From: Microbacterium sp.
Lineage (GTDB): Bacteria > Actinomycetota > Actinomycetes > Actinomycetales > Microbacteriaceae
Length of the DNA: 64,000 bases
Assembly (NCBI RefSeq): GCF_031178445.1
Contig: NZ_JAPSIY010000001.1
Location: 267,137 to 331,136, forward strand
Direction of reading: 5' to 3'
The notes under the pieces are model-generated. The model was given only the letters and a program-made list of their open reading frames with translations. It was not told the origin of the DNA and searched no databases. Of this stretch, positions 7,180 through 16,367 are shown piece by piece; the first letter of the stretch is position 1; every line of letters starts with the position of its first letter. The position numbers and the translations under genes are program-made.

Positions 7180-8673
7180 TCAGCGCCCGGCGCGGCGCGA
7201 TCCGCGAGCCCGGCGGAGGCTCGACAGCCGTGCAGCGACGATGGGAACGGGGGCGGTGAAGACCGCGTCGACGACCATCGATCCGTCGGTCGGCCCGATC
7301 ACCGGGATGGGCGTGGTCAGCGTGGCTTCGACCGGAGCGACCGGGATCCGTGCCAGCTCGCGGTGCGCGCGCACGTAGGCGGGGATCAGCAGTGCGACGG
7401 CGCCGAGCCAGGCCAGCGGGTTGCTGAGCGCCACGCCGCCGAAACCCATGAACGCACCGAGCACGACGGCCGCGCCCACGCGCATGACCAGCTCGATCAC
7501 ACCGGTGACGGTCGGAACGAGCACCCGTCCGAGCCCCTGCAGCACTCCACGCAGCACGAACAGCACTCCGAGGAGCACGTAGGTGACGCCGTTGATGATC
7601 AGCATGAGGTGGGCGAGCTCGACCACCTCGTCCGCGCCATCGCCGACGAACAGGCGCACGGCCGGCACGCCGCACGTGACCATGATGACGCCGAGCGCCA
7701 GCGAGCCGATCACGGCCATCCAGATCGCCTGCTTCGTACCGCGCCGGATGCGATCCGGGCGGCGCGCCCCGAGGTTCTGTGCCGCATACATGGATGCGGC
7801 CAGCCCCAGTGAGGCGAGGAACGCGCTCGCAAGACTGTCGACCCGCGACGCCGCCGTGTATGCGGCAACGGCCTGCGCACCGAGGGTGTTCAGCGCGACC
7901 TGCACGATCAGCGCGCCGATCGCGATGATCGACGCCTGGAAGCCCATCGGCAACCCGAGACGCAGGTGCTCGGCGACGTCGGCACGGCTCACCCGCCAGT
8001 CCTCTCGGCGCACGTGCAGCACAGGCAGCCGTCGCCAGACGTACAGCAGGCAGAGCAGCACCGAGACCGCCTGCGCTACAACCGTCGCCCAGGCGGCGCC
8101 GGCGACGCCCCAGCCCAGCGGGCCCACCATGACGATGACGAGTCCGACGTTGAGTCCGCACGAGATGGTGAGGAACACCAGCGGGGTGGTCGAGTCGCCG
8201 ATCGCGCGGATGATCGCCGCCAGGTAGTTGAAGAACATGATGGTGCTGCCGCCGATGAACGTCACCTGTGTGAACGCCGTCGCCTCGGCCATGAGCTCCG
8301 GCGGTGTCTGCAGGAGGGTGAGGAACGGCGCGGCGATCAACGGGCCGATGACGGTCAGCACCAGGCTGGTGGCGGCGGTGAGCAGCGTGCCCGTCGCGAC
8401 GGAGCGGCCGACGGCGCGGGCATCGCCGGCGCCGAAGGCCTGCGCGGTGGGGATCGCGAATCCGCTGGCCAGACCCCAGGCGAACCCGATCACCAGGAAG
8501 ATGAGGCTGCCCGTCGCGCCCACGGCGGCGAGCGAGTTCACGCCAAGCTGGCGGCCGACGACGACCGCGTCGACGAACTGGTACAGCTGCTGGACGACGT
8601 TGCCGATCAGCAGCGGAACGGAGAAGGCCAGTATGACGCGCCAAGGGCGTCCGGTGATGAGGGTCGTTGCCAT
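7180..8673 (-). CDS. MATE-family multidrug efflux transporter
   Basis: A 497-residue protein with twelve predicted transmembrane helices in two MATE repeats. The opening segment RVILAFSVPLLIGNVVQQLYQFVDAVVVGR is typical of the DinF/NorM-like branch, which exports drugs or metabolites by Na+ or H+ antiport. The C-terminus beyond helix 12 is a basic tail. It stands alone, with its own upstream region where TAGAAT (minus strand) and a 12-bp palindrome occur. The substrate cannot be inferred. Confidence 0.9.
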   Translation of the reverse strand: MATTLITGRPWRVILAFSVPLLIGNVVQQLYQFVDAVVVGRQLGVNSLAAVGATGSLIFLVIGFAWGLASGFAIPTAQAFGAGDARAVGRSVATGTLLTAATSLVLTVIGPLIAAPFLTLLQTPPELMAEATAFTQVTFIGGSTIMFFNYLAAIIRAIGDSTTPLVFLTISCGLNVGLVIVMVGPLGWGVAGAAWATVVAQAVSVLLCLLYVWRRLPVLHVRREDWRVSRADVAEHLRLGLPMGFQASIIAIGALIVQVALNTLGAQAVAAYTAASRVDSLASAFLASLGLAASMYAAQNLGARRPDRIRRGTKQAIWMAVIGSLALGVIMVTCGVPAVRLFVGDGADEVVELAHLMLIINGVTYVLLGVLFVLRGVLQGLGRVLVPTVTGVIELVMRVGAAVVLGAFMGFGGVALSNPLAWLGAVALLIPAYVRAHRELARIPVAPVEATLTTPIPVIGPTDGSMVVDAVFTAPVPIVAARLSSLRRARGSRRAGR

Positions 8674-8772
8674 GAGGGTGCGGAGAGAAGGGGAGGATGC
8701 GGAGACCGCGCCGTGCGGCGAGAAGCCGAATGACTCCGTGAAGGGTCACGGCGCCATCCGCCGATATTCTAT

Positions 8773-8784
8773 CGAATCGATTCG
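8773..8784. promoter_or_regulatory. 12-bp palindrome upstream of MATE gene
   Basis: CGAATCGATTCG is a perfect palindrome 100 bases before the MATE start, next to a minus-strand TAGAAT that could be a -10 box (8767-8772). This may be the operator of an unlinked repressor. Confidence 0.3.
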
Positions 8785-8808
8785 GGCGTGCTGTGCCGGC
8801 TCACGCGG

Positions 8809-9099
8809 TCACGGCAGGTCCGCCACGGCGATCCCGTCATCACCGTCGCGGTCGTCGCCGCGGGAACCCGCCCGTGCCGGCCGCTCGCCCTCGACCTGCT
8901 CATCGGTGACCACGCCGGTCGGCTCGGCATCGACGACCCGGTGCCGAGTGCCGGACTCTTCGGCCATGCGGCGACCGGCATCGATCGCCTCCTCCTTCGT
9001 GGCGTAGCCCTGCGAGAGCTCCTCTTCGCCCTCGACGCGATTGACCCATTGGCCGCGCTTGGACATCGTGACGACATCGCCGTGCTGCTCCTGCGTCAT
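8809..9099 (-). CDS. DUF2188-type small protein
   Basis: A 96-residue hydrophilic protein. The start at MTQEQHGDVV has a GGAAG ribosome site just upstream, while longer readings overlap the divergent topoisomerase. The core GQWVNRVEGEEELSQGYATKEEAIDAGRRMAEESG is the DUF2188 pattern (two short strands and a helix, AxxxGRxxA). The tail is rich in Asp and Arg. Function is unknown; such proteins often sit near DNA-end or stress genes, and here the neighbour is topoisomerase IB. Confidence 0.75.
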   Translation of the reverse strand: MTQEQHGDVVTMSKRGQWVNRVEGEEELSQGYATKEEAIDAGRRMAEESGTRHRVVDAEPTGVVTDEQVEGERPARAGSRGDDRDGDDGIAVADLP

Positions 9100-9207
9100 G
9101 GTCTTCCTCCTTCGATTCTCTGCTGCGGAACGTGCCAGGGTAGGCGCAGCCGCGGACCGCCTGTCAGGGGCTTGCATCCGAGGCCGAGGGGAAGGTACTC
9201 CGGAGCA

Positions 9208-10170
9208 ATGACCCGATTGAGGCGCAGCGATCCGAACGGTCCCGGCCTGAGCAGGCTGCGACGCGGACGCGGCTTCGAGTACCGCGCGCCGGACGGGGCG
9301 CGGATCGAAGACCCGGCGCTGCTCGAGCGCCTGCGCGCCCTGGCAGTGCCACCCGCGTGGACAGATGTCTGGCTGAGCCCTCATGAGAACGGCCACGTGC
9401 TCGCGACGGGCATCGACGCCGCCGGCAGACGGCAGTACATCTACCACCCCGCGTGGCACGAACGCATGGCACGGGAGAAGTTCGACCGGATGCTGCAACT
9501 CGCCGACGTCATGCCCGCCGTGCGCGGCGGTGTCACCCGCGACCTGCGCCTGGACGGCTTCGGGCGGCAGCGTGTTCTGGCCGGCGCCTTCCGGATGCTC
9601 GACTCGGCGCTGCTGCGGGTGGGGTCGGAGCAGTACGCCAAGGCGCACGGCAGCATCGGGCTCGTCACTCTGCGCGGCGCGCACGCACGCGTGCGTGCCG
9701 AGCGCGTGGTGGAGCTGCGCTTCCCCGGCAAGAGCGGCCAGCCGTGGGAGTCGGACATCGATGACGCCGAGCTCGCGTTGCTCATCGCGGGGCTCAAACG
9801 GCGCGGAGCACGCACGCTGCTTTTGAGCTGGCAGGACGCCTCCTCGTGGCGCCCGCTGCACGCGAGCGACATCAACGACGACGTCCGCACCCGCACCGGC
9901 GGGGACTTCACCGCGAAGGACTTCCGCACCCTGCACGGCACGATCACGGCGGCCGTGGCGCTGGCCGAGATCGGCCCGCGGGACACGGCGAGCGGGCGCT
10001 CCCGTGCGGCCGCGCAGGCGGTGCGGGTGACGGCATCAGCCCTCGGCAACACGCCCGCGGTCGCGCGGGCCAGCTACATCGACCCTCGCGTCTTCGATCT
10101 GTATGACAAAGGGGTGACGGTCGATCCGCTGCGCAGGGTCGAGGGGCAGCTGCTCGAGCTGCTCGGGTGA
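9208..10170 (+). CDS. DNA topoisomerase IB
   Basis: A 320-residue poxvirus-like type IB topoisomerase, starting at the ATG after CGGAGCA. The N-terminal part contains RGRGFEYRAPDG and YIYHPAWHERMAREKFDRM. The catalytic domain follows with GLVTLRGAH, an Arg/Lys-rich set, and DFRTLHGTITAA. The nucleophile Tyr lies in ARASYIDPRV near residue 290, the usual SYxxP position. Enzymes of this family relax supercoils through a 3'-phosphotyrosine. It is monocistronic, and its first 500 bases overlap long meaningless frames on both strands. Confidence 0.9.
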   Translation: MTRLRRSDPNGPGLSRLRRGRGFEYRAPDGARIEDPALLERLRALAVPPAWTDVWLSPHENGHVLATGIDAAGRRQYIYHPAWHERMAREKFDRMLQLADVMPAVRGGVTRDLRLDGFGRQRVLAGAFRMLDSALLRVGSEQYAKAHGSIGLVTLRGAHARVRAERVVELRFPGKSGQPWESDIDDAELALLIAGLKRRGARTLLLSWQDASSWRPLHASDINDDVRTRTGGDFTAKDFRTLHGTITAAVALAEIGPRDTASGRSRAAAQAVRVTASALGNTPAVARASYIDPRVFDLYDKGVTVDPLRRVEGQLLELLG

Positions 10171-10262
10171 GGTCCTAACATCCGGCATCCGGATGTCAAC
10201 CCGCTGTCGCACCCGGCAAGGCGCGCCCTAGCGTCGCCCAGGTACCCGCAGAAGGAGGAGAC

Positions 10263-10490
10263 ATGAGCGACGCACAGCGTGGCAACACCACGCACGGACC
10301 GAATCTCGACGACCAGCTCAAGCACGAGTCCCAGGGAATGGTGCAGGGGCACGGCGCTCCGCACGCCGAGCCGTTCCGCGAGACGGAGCCGCTGCCGGAC
10401 GACACCGACGCGCCGGAGGTGCAGGAGGCGTTCGCACGCGAAGACCCCGACCGCGACGACGCGGCGGAGGTGGACGATGACCGCGCTTGA
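10263..10490 (+). CDS. Small acidic hypothetical protein
   Basis: A 75-residue hydrophilic protein with a strong GAAGGAGGAG ribosome site 4 bases before ATG. It is rich in Asp/Glu, with no hydrophobic segment, and probably disordered. It overlaps the baeRF gene by 14 bases, so the two are coupled. No family recognised. Confidence 0.65.
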   Translation: MSDAQRGNTTHGPNLDDQLKHESQGMVQGHGAPHAEPFRETEPLPDDTDAPEVQEAFAREDPDRDDAAEVDDDRA

Positions 10491-11667
10491 GCTGCGAGGA
10501 GTGAACCTCCACGAGGTGCTTGCCGAGCCGGGCTCCTGGACCACCGTCTACACCGACGGCCCGCAGGGCGAGCCGCCCGGGGCGGTCGAGAGCAGGATGC
10601 GGTCGCTGAAGGACCGGCTCGGCGAAGCCGGGGTGCCCGACGACGATGCGGAGGCCGTGCTCGCCGCCCTTCCGAAGGACATCGGCCTGCCGGCGCCATC
10701 GACGCGCTGGCTGCTCGTGCGCGAAGGGGAGGTGGTCGCGGACGAGGGGTTCGCCGCCGCCCGCCGCGGACCGGAGCGTGTGACCCACGGAGCATTTCCC
10801 GAGATCGCGCCGCTGCTGCGCCATCGCGGAACCGAGCGGCGCATCCTCGTGGTCGAGACCGGCCGCGACGGCGCCGAACTCACCTTCGAGCGCCTGGGGC
10901 GCGCCGCCCCGGAGCAGGTGGAGCAGATCGAGGGCGAGGGCCACCCCATCACGAAGGTCAGCCCGGGCGGGTGGTCGCAGGCCCGCTTCCAGCGCAGCGT
11001 CGAGGAGGTGTGGCAGCACACCCAATCGGATGTGGCGGATGCCGTGGACCGCATCGTGCGCGAGCGTCGCCCCGAGCACGTCTTCGTGACCGGCGACGCG
11101 CAGGCACGCGGCCTGCTGCTCGAGAACATCGAAGACGGGACTCTCGACCTCGTCGTCGAGGTCGACGCCGACACCCGTGCCGACGGCGCCGACGACTCCG
11201 CCCTGCTGCAGGCGATCGACGAGACCGTCTCGGCCGCGCATGACGACGTCATCACCGCTACACGCGATCGCGCGGCCGAGCAGGACGCCCGCAACGGCGC
11301 ATCCGGACTCACCGCAGTGGTCGGCGCGCTGCAGCAGGCCCAGGTCGACACGCTGCTGCTCGACGAGCGGATGCTGGACGACGAGGAGACGCTGCTCGCC
11401 CTGCCGGCCGCGCCGTGGGTGGCCCTGGCAGCCGAGGACACCTTCGAGGCGGGGCCCGGCACGCCGTTGCCCGCCGCCGAAGCGCTCGTCCGTGCCGCGA
11501 TGCTGACCGACGCCGCCGTGCTGTTCATCGAAGACGAGCCCGCCGAGGGCGAGCCGCGATCCTCGAGCGACACCGCGCCGCCGCTTGCGGTGCTGCGCTG
11601 GCCGGAGGCATCCATCACCGGCGACGCACAGCCGCAGGCAGACGCATCCGATGAGACGACGCGGTGA
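10477..11667 (+). CDS. baeRF-family (Rv2629-like) protein
   Basis: A 396-residue soluble protein. The layout resembles mycobacterial Rv2629, of the bacterial archaeo-eRF1-like (baeRF) group: an N-terminal SRMRSLKDRLGEAG helix, a HPITKVSPGGWSQARFQRSVEEVW block, then VFVTGDAQARGLLLENI and a C-terminal half with LLLDERMLDDEETL. The GGWSQ segment sits where eRF1 carries its GGQ loop. Relatives are thought to act at stalled ribosomes. It lies between two tiny acidic-protein genes (10263-10490 and 11679-11846), overlapping the first; the cluster looks like one stress unit. Confidence 0.75.
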   Translation: MTALELRGVNLHEVLAEPGSWTTVYTDGPQGEPPGAVESRMRSLKDRLGEAGVPDDDAEAVLAALPKDIGLPAPSTRWLLVREGEVVADEGFAAARRGPERVTHGAFPEIAPLLRHRGTERRILVVETGRDGAELTFERLGRAAPEQVEQIEGEGHPITKVSPGGWSQARFQRSVEEVWQHTQSDVADAVDRIVRERRPEHVFVTGDAQARGLLLENIEDGTLDLVVEVDADTRADGADDSALLQAIDETVSAAHDDVITATRDRAAEQDARNGASGLTAVVGALQQAQVDTLLLDERMLDDEETLLALPAAPWVALAAEDTFEAGPGTPLPAAEALVRAAMLTDAAVLFIEDEPAEGEPRSSSDTAPPLAVLRWPEASITGDAQPQADASDETTR

Positions 11668-11678
11668 AGGAGGTCACC

Positions 11679-11846
11679 ATGAGCAGCACGCCACAAGTCG
11701 AGCCGCCGGAAGAACCGGCCGACCAGTCCGAGCACCCGAGCCAGGCGGAGGGCGAGGACACCGACCGCGAAGACCGGCACCCCGACCCGCAGCGTCGTCG
11801 CCCCTCGCAGAGCGAAGGGGAGGACGACGGGCGCTCGGCGGGGTAG
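11679..11846 (+). CDS. Small hydrophilic hypothetical protein
   Basis: A 55-residue Glu/Asp/Pro/Gln-rich protein. ATG at 11679 is preferred because GAAGGAGG precedes it by 6 bases; an upstream in-frame GTG lacks a site. It has no hydrophobic stretch and is probably disordered. It follows the baeRF gene by 11 bases. Confidence 0.6.
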   Translation: MSSTPQVEPPEEPADQSEHPSQAEGEDTDREDRHPDPQRRRPSQSEGEDDGRSAG

Positions 11847-11850
11847 CCGG

Positions 11851-12219
11851 GTGCACCATCACCGCAGCAGCTCGCGACGCGGTCGGCATCGGCAACCGCT
11901 GACCGGACGTCTCGCCGCAGCGGCGCTCGCGAGCTACACCGCCAACACCGCCTATGGCGGCGCGGTGGCAGTCGGTGTCTTCGGCGCCCGCCGCATCCGC
12001 TGGCTGCACCATGCGCTGTTCATCGTGACGTCCGCGCTGACGACCCTCGCGTTGCTGGCCACCCTCGTCGAACGCCGCCGCGCCGGCCTCACTCTGCTGC
12101 CGGCCGCTGCGACCCTGTGCGCCCTGCCGGCGACGCGCGGCGGCACGGCCAGGCATGCCACGATGGCCCTGTCAGCTGCGCCCTGGTTCCTGGCCGCGGC
12201 CGTGACGACTCGGAGGTGA
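11851..12219 (+). CDS. Small membrane protein
   Basis: A 122-residue protein from a GTG start four bases after the preceding gene. A basic, His/Arg-rich N-terminus is followed by three or four hydrophobic segments (about residues 20-45, 52-70, 78-92 and 104-116). No family recognised. The nitroreductase gene begins four bases after its stop, so it is probably part of the same transcript. Confidence 0.55.
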   Translation: MHHHRSSSRRGRHRQPLTGRLAAAALASYTANTAYGGAVAVGVFGARRIRWLHHALFIVTSALTTLALLATLVERRRAGLTLLPAAATLCALPATRGGTARHATMALSAAPWFLAAAVTTRR

Positions 12220-12223
12220 ACGG

Positions 12224-13039
12224 ATGGACTTCCTGGATGTGGTGCGACGTCGCAAGACGACCAACGGCGCCTTCCTTCCCGACCGCGTGAGCGAGGAGCA
12301 CCAGCGACTACTCATGGAGGTCGCCGGTCGTGCGCCGTCGCAGCTGAACAGCCAGCCGTGGCGGTTCGTGATCGTCGAGGAGCGCGAGACGATCGACACG
12401 ATCGCCCGGATCAGCGGCGAGAGCATGACCGAGGCGATGTCGAACGGCACGTTCTTCGAGAGGTACAAGCCGTACTTCCGCTTCAGCAAGCGCGAGATGG
12501 AGGAGCGACGCGATGGGATGCTCTTCGACCGCCTCCCCGCGCCGCTGAGGCCGTTCACGGGGCAGGTGTTCACCTCGCGAGGGCAGAAGCTCATGAACAC
12601 CCTGCGGATCCCGCAGACGCTCGGAGAGGAGAACCGCAAGCTCGTGGCGGGATCGCCGCTGCTGCTGGGGGTCATGCTGGATCGCTCGGAGTACCGGCCG
12701 GGTGAGCTCTCGTCGTTCTACTCGGTGTTCAGCATGGGCGCCGCCATGGAGAACGTCTGGCTGACGACGGTCGAGCTCGGCATGGGGATCCAGTTCATCT
12801 CGTTCCCCATGGAGGTGCCGGGCCGCTGGGCCGAGATCGAGCGGCTGCTGGAGGTGCCGCCCGAACTTGAGCTGATGGCGGTATACCGGCTCGGGTACGT
12901 GCCGGCAGAACAGCGTCGGCCGCCGATCGACTGGACCAGCACCGAGCGCAAGCGCCCTTCGCAATACGTGTTCCGCGGAACCTGCGCGACCCCGCAACAG
13001 GGCTGGGACGATCCGGCGGTGCCTGCGGCTTCCGGCTGA
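12224..13039 (+). CDS. Nitroreductase-family oxidoreductase
   Basis: A 271-residue FMN-dependent fold. The N-terminus has [13 protein letters not shown] and the FMN-binding [43 protein letters not shown] is the central helix-strand block, and [11 protein letters not shown] closes the family core. Such enzymes reduce nitro or quinone compounds or enone substrates with NAD(P)H. It is longer than minimal nitroreductases because of an insertion at about residues 75-115. ATG has GGAGG upstream within the previous gene's tail. Substrate unknown. Confidence 0.85.
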   Translation: MDFLDVVRRRKTTNGAFLPDRVSEEHQRLLMEVAGRAPSQLNSQPWRFVIVEERETIDTIARISGESMTEAMSNGTFFERYKPYFRFSKREMEERRDGMLFDRLPAPLRPFTGQVFTSRGQKLMNTLRIPQTLGEENRKLVAGSPLLLGVMLDRSEYRPGELSSFYSVFSMGAAMENVWLTTVELGMGIQFISFPMEVPGRWAEIERLLEVPPELELMAVYRLGYVPAEQRRPPIDWTSTERKRPSQYVFRGTCATPQQGWDDPAVPAASG

Positions 13040-13068
13040 ACCGCCCGAGAGGGAATCTCGCCACCCCA

Positions 13069-13120
13069 TTGACAGGGGCATCAAACCGATTTAATGTCAT
13101 CTCCATCAAACCGGTTCGAT
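13069..13120 (+). promoter_or_regulatory. lacI-operon promoter with two LacI operators
   Basis: TTGACA (13069-13074), a 17-base spacer and TAATGT (13092-13097) form a near-consensus promoter. The first operator, ATCAAACCGATTTAAT (13080-13095), lies inside it; the second, ATCAAACCGGTTCGAT (13105-13120), follows the start region. Centres are 25 bases apart. The pattern is typical of LacI/GalR sites with a central CG, so repression of the whole operon is the likely mechanism. Confidence 0.75.
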
Positions 13121-13157
13121 GCCGCGCGGATGCGGCATTCCGCCACAGGGAGGTGGC

Positions 13158-14189
13158 ATGGGTCGCACGACCATCGCCGACGTCGCTCGAGAAGCAGGTG
13201 TCACCAAGGCCACGGTGTCGCATGCGCTGAGCGGCAATCGCCCGATCTCGCAGGAGACCAGGGCGAAGGTGCTCGCTGCGGCCGAACGCCTCAACTGGGT
13301 GCCGAGCCAGAGCGCGCGCTCTCTCGCCACGCGCCGCGCGAACGCGATCGGCGTGGTGCTCGCCCGAGACCCGGAGGTGATCGCGAACGACTCCTTCTTC
13401 CCGGCGTTCATCGCCGGCGTCGAATCGGTGCTCGCCGAGACCGAGACCGCGCTTCTGCTTCAGGTGGTGCCTGACCGGGATGCGGAGGAGCGCGCCTACC
13501 GCTCGATGTCGCACGGGCGGGCGGACGGAGCGATCCTGCTCGACCTGCGCGTCGAAGACTGGCGCGTACCCCTGCTTGCCGGGCTCGGCATGCCCACCGT
13601 GCTCGTCGGGGCGTACGACCAGACCCACGACTTCTCCTGCGTCCGCACCGACGACGGCGCGCCCATGCGCGAGCTCATCGAGCATTTGCGGGCGCATGGG
13701 CACTCGCGCATCGCGCATGTCAGCGGCCCGCTGGACTACGTGCACTCCAAGGCTCGCGCCGACGCGTACGTCGAGGCCGTCGGCGATGCCGCGTTGCTGC
13801 GTGAAGGGGACTTCACCGCCGGCAGCGGACGCGAGCGCACGGCTGAGCTGCTCGCCCTGCCCGAGCGACCGACGGCGATCCTCTACTCCAACGACACCAT
13901 GGCGATCGCCGGGCTCTCCCTTGCCCGCTCACAGGGCCTCGTCGTGCCCACCGACCTGGCGGTCGCCGGATTCGACGACGACCATCTCTCCGCGCACCTC
14001 TCGCCCTCGCTGACCAGCGTCTCATCGGACCCGGCGGCACGCGGACGCGCGGCGGCACGCCTGCTGCGCGACAGCATCCTCGGTGCAGCACCGCGCACCG
14101 AGCTCATCGACTGCAACATCGTGCACTTTCGTGAAAGCACCTCGGGACCGGCATCCGCGGGCCCTGACGTTTCGAGGAGGACACCATGA
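13158..14189 (+). CDS. LacI-family transcriptional repressor
   Basis: A 343-residue regulator, starting at the ATG after GGGAGGTGGC. TTIADVAREAGVTKATVSHALSG is the LacI helix-turn-helix with the hinge helix SQSARSLATRR. The periplasmic-binding-like sensor domain follows, with ILYSNDTMAIAGL and VAGFDDDHLSAHLSPSLTSV near the end. It heads the sugar operon, overlapping the binding-protein gene by four bases, so it is autoregulated through the two palindromes in its own promoter. The inducer is probably the sugar imported by the adjacent ABC system. Confidence 0.93.
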   Translation: MGRTTIADVAREAGVTKATVSHALSGNRPISQETRAKVLAAAERLNWVPSQSARSLATRRANAIGVVLARDPEVIANDSFFPAFIAGVESVLAETETALLLQVVPDRDAEERAYRSMSHGRADGAILLDLRVEDWRVPLLAGLGMPTVLVGAYDQTHDFSCVRTDDGAPMRELIEHLRAHGHSRIAHVSGPLDYVHSKARADAYVEAVGDAALLREGDFTAGSGRERTAELLALPERPTAILYSNDTMAIAGLSLARSQGLVVPTDLAVAGFDDDHLSAHLSPSLTSVSSDPAARGRAAARLLRDSILGAAPRTELIDCNIVHFRESTSGPASAGPDVSRRTP

Positions 14190-15463
14190 GGAAGATCCGT
14201 GCAGCAGCGTTCATCGGAGCCGCCGCGCTCCTGGTCACCGGATGCTCGTCCGGCGGCGGCGGAGGGGGTGGCGGCGGAGATGGCGCGGCCTCCGGCACCG
14301 GCGACATCGACATCTGGCTCTCCAACAACGAGCAGGAGCTCGCCTGGGGCAAGTCTGTCGTCGACGCCTGGAACGCCGAGCATCCCGACGAGCAGGTGAA
14401 GGCGCAGGAGATCCCGGCGGCGTCGTCATCCGAGGAGGCGATCACTGCTGCCATCACCGCAGGCACCGCACCGTGTCTCGTCTTCAACATCGCGCCGGCC
14501 GCGGTCTCGGGCTGGGTGAGGCAGGGCGGTCTCGTCGATCTCAGTTCGCTGGAGGGCGCCGACGACTACATCACCGAGCGCGGCGGCGATGTCGAGTCCT
14601 ACCAGACCGATGGCGCGTTCTACCAGCTGCCCTGGAAGTCGAACCCCGTGATGGTCATGTACAACAAGGAGCTCTTCTCTAACGCCGGCCTGAACGCCGA
14701 CGATCCGCAGATGAACACCCACGAGGCGTTCATGGAGGGTGCGCGAGCGCTCGTCGACTCGGGAGTGCAGAGCGCGATCTGGCCCTCCCCCACGAGCGAG
14801 TTCTATCAGCCGTGGTTCGACTTCTATCCCTTCTACCTCGCCGAGACCGACGGCACCATGCTCGTCGAAGACGGCAAGGCCACGTTCGACTCGGACGCCG
14901 GAAAGACGGTGGCCGACTTCTGGGCCGCGATGTACGAAGAAGGACTGGCTCCCCAGGAGAAGTCGACGGACGACGCGATGTCCGCCGGCACCACAGCCAT
15001 GCAGCTGGCCGGCCCGTGGGCGATCCCCTCCTACGCCGAGACCGTGGATGTCGGGTTCATGCCCGTGCCCACGTCGGACGGCCGTGAGAACCCGAAGACG
15101 TTCGCCGATTCGAAGAGCGTGTCGATGTTCACCTCGTGCGAGAACCAGGGCACCGCGTGGGAGTTCCTGAAGTTCGCGACCAGCGAGGAGAGCGACGGCG
15201 TGCTGCTGGAGGAGACCGGCCAGATGCCGATGCGGACGGGGCTCAAGGACGCCTACCCCGACTACTTCTCGGCGAACCCGAACTATGTCGCCTTCGCGGA
15301 CCAGGCCGAGAACACGGCCGATGTGCCCAGCATCCCGAACTCCGTCGAAGCGTGGCAGGCGTTCCGCGACGAGTACTCCGCTTCGGTGATCTTCGGCAAG
15401 GAGTCCACAGCGGACTTCCTGAAGAACGCGGCCGAGAAGATCGACGGCCTCGTCTCGGAGTGA
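14186..15463 (+). CDS. ABC sugar transporter substrate-binding lipoprotein
   Basis: A 425-residue family-1 extracellular solute-binding protein. The signal peptide ends in the lipobox LVTGCSSGGG, so Cys20 would be lipidated and anchor it outside. Mature features include WLSNNEQELAWGKSVVDAWNAEHP, WKSNPVMVMYNKELF and the C-terminal hinge region. It overlaps lacI by four bases and is followed by two permease genes. No ATPase gene is in the operon; a shared MsiK-like ATPase elsewhere is the usual actinobacterial solution. A mannoside or other oligosaccharide ligand is inferred from the GH130 gene downstream. Confidence 0.92.
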   Translation: MRKIRAAAFIGAAALLVTGCSSGGGGGGGGGDGAASGTGDIDIWLSNNEQELAWGKSVVDAWNAEHPDEQVKAQEIPAASSSEEAITAAITAGTAPCLVFNIAPAAVSGWVRQGGLVDLSSLEGADDYITERGGDVESYQTDGAFYQLPWKSNPVMVMYNKELFSNAGLNADDPQMNTHEAFMEGARALVDSGVQSAIWPSPTSEFYQPWFDFYPFYLAETDGTMLVEDGKATFDSDAGKTVADFWAAMYEEGLAPQEKSTDDAMSAGTTAMQLAGPWAIPSYAETVDVGFMPVPTSDGRENPKTFADSKSVSMFTSCENQGTAWEFLKFATSEESDGVLLEETGQMPMRTGLKDAYPDYFSANPNYVAFADQAENTADVPSIPNSVEAWQAFRDEYSASVIFGKESTADFLKNAAEKIDGLVSE

Positions 15464-15467
15464 TGTC

Positions 15468-16367
15468 GTGACCGACTCGCGACGGCGGCTGCGCACCCGC
15501 ATCCTGGGTGCGCAGCCCCTCGGCGGGCTCTTCGCGCTGCCGTACCTCGTGTTCGTGCTCGCGATCTTCGCCTACCCGCTCGGCTTCGCCGTCTACATCG
15601 CGTTCCACGACTACTTCTTCACCGCCCCCGGCATCGAGCCCGATCGACCATTCGTGGGCCTCGACAACTTCGCTCAGGTGCTCACCGACCCGCGCGTGTT
15701 CGACGCCTTCCGCAACACGCTGGTCTTCCTCGTCATCAACGTGCCGCTCACCGTCGTCCTCTCCCTGCTGCTGGCGGCCGCCCTCAACAGCGGCATCCGC
15801 TGGGTGGCCGCCTACCGCGTCGCGTTCTACGTGCCGTACCTCACGGCGAGCGTCTCGCTCGTGGGCGTGTGGATGCTGATGTTCTCGAGCCACGGGCTCA
15901 TCAACACGCTGCTGGGGCCGCTCGCACCTGACCCGTCATGGCTGGTGAACAGCACGCTGGCGATGCCGATGATCGCGCTGTACGTCACCTGGAAGCAGCT
16001 CGGCTTCTACATCCTGCTGTACCTCGCCGCACTGCAGAATGTGCCCCGCGAGCTGTACGAGTCGGCGGAGACCGACGGCGCCGGCGGCTTCGCACGGTTT
16101 ATGAACGTCACCGTCCCGGGTGTGCGGAACGCGACCACCCTGGTGCTGATCCTCTCGATCATCACAGGGGCGAACCTCTTCACCGAGCCGTACCTGCTCA
16201 CCAGCGGCGGCGGCCCCGACGGAGCATCGGTCACCCCGGTGCTGCTCATCTATCAGCAGGGCATCCAGCAGCAGAACCCCGACACGGCGGCCGCGATCGG
16301 CATGCTGCTCGTGATCCTCGTCGGTGCGCTGTCCCTTCTCGCGAACCGTGCCACCCAGGAGAGATGA
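15468..16367 (+). CDS. ABC sugar permease, MalF/UgpA type
   Basis: A 299-residue inner-membrane protein with six transmembrane helices, GTG start four bases after the binding-protein gene. The binding-protein-dependent permease loop is ELYESAETDGAGGFARFMNVTVPGV, the EAA motif that contacts the ATPase. It pairs with the next permease, which overlaps its stop as ATGA. Confidence 0.93.
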   Translation: MTDSRRRLRTRILGAQPLGGLFALPYLVFVLAIFAYPLGFAVYIAFHDYFFTAPGIEPDRPFVGLDNFAQVLTDPRVFDAFRNTLVFLVINVPLTVVLSLLLAAALNSGIRWVAAYRVAFYVPYLTASVSLVGVWMLMFSSHGLINTLLGPLAPDPSWLVNSTLAMPMIALYVTWKQLGFYILLYLAALQNVPRELYESAETDGAGGFARFMNVTVPGVRNATTLVLILSIITGANLFTEPYLLTSGGGPDGASVTPVLLIYQQGIQQQNPDTAAAIGMLLVILVGALSLLANRATQER

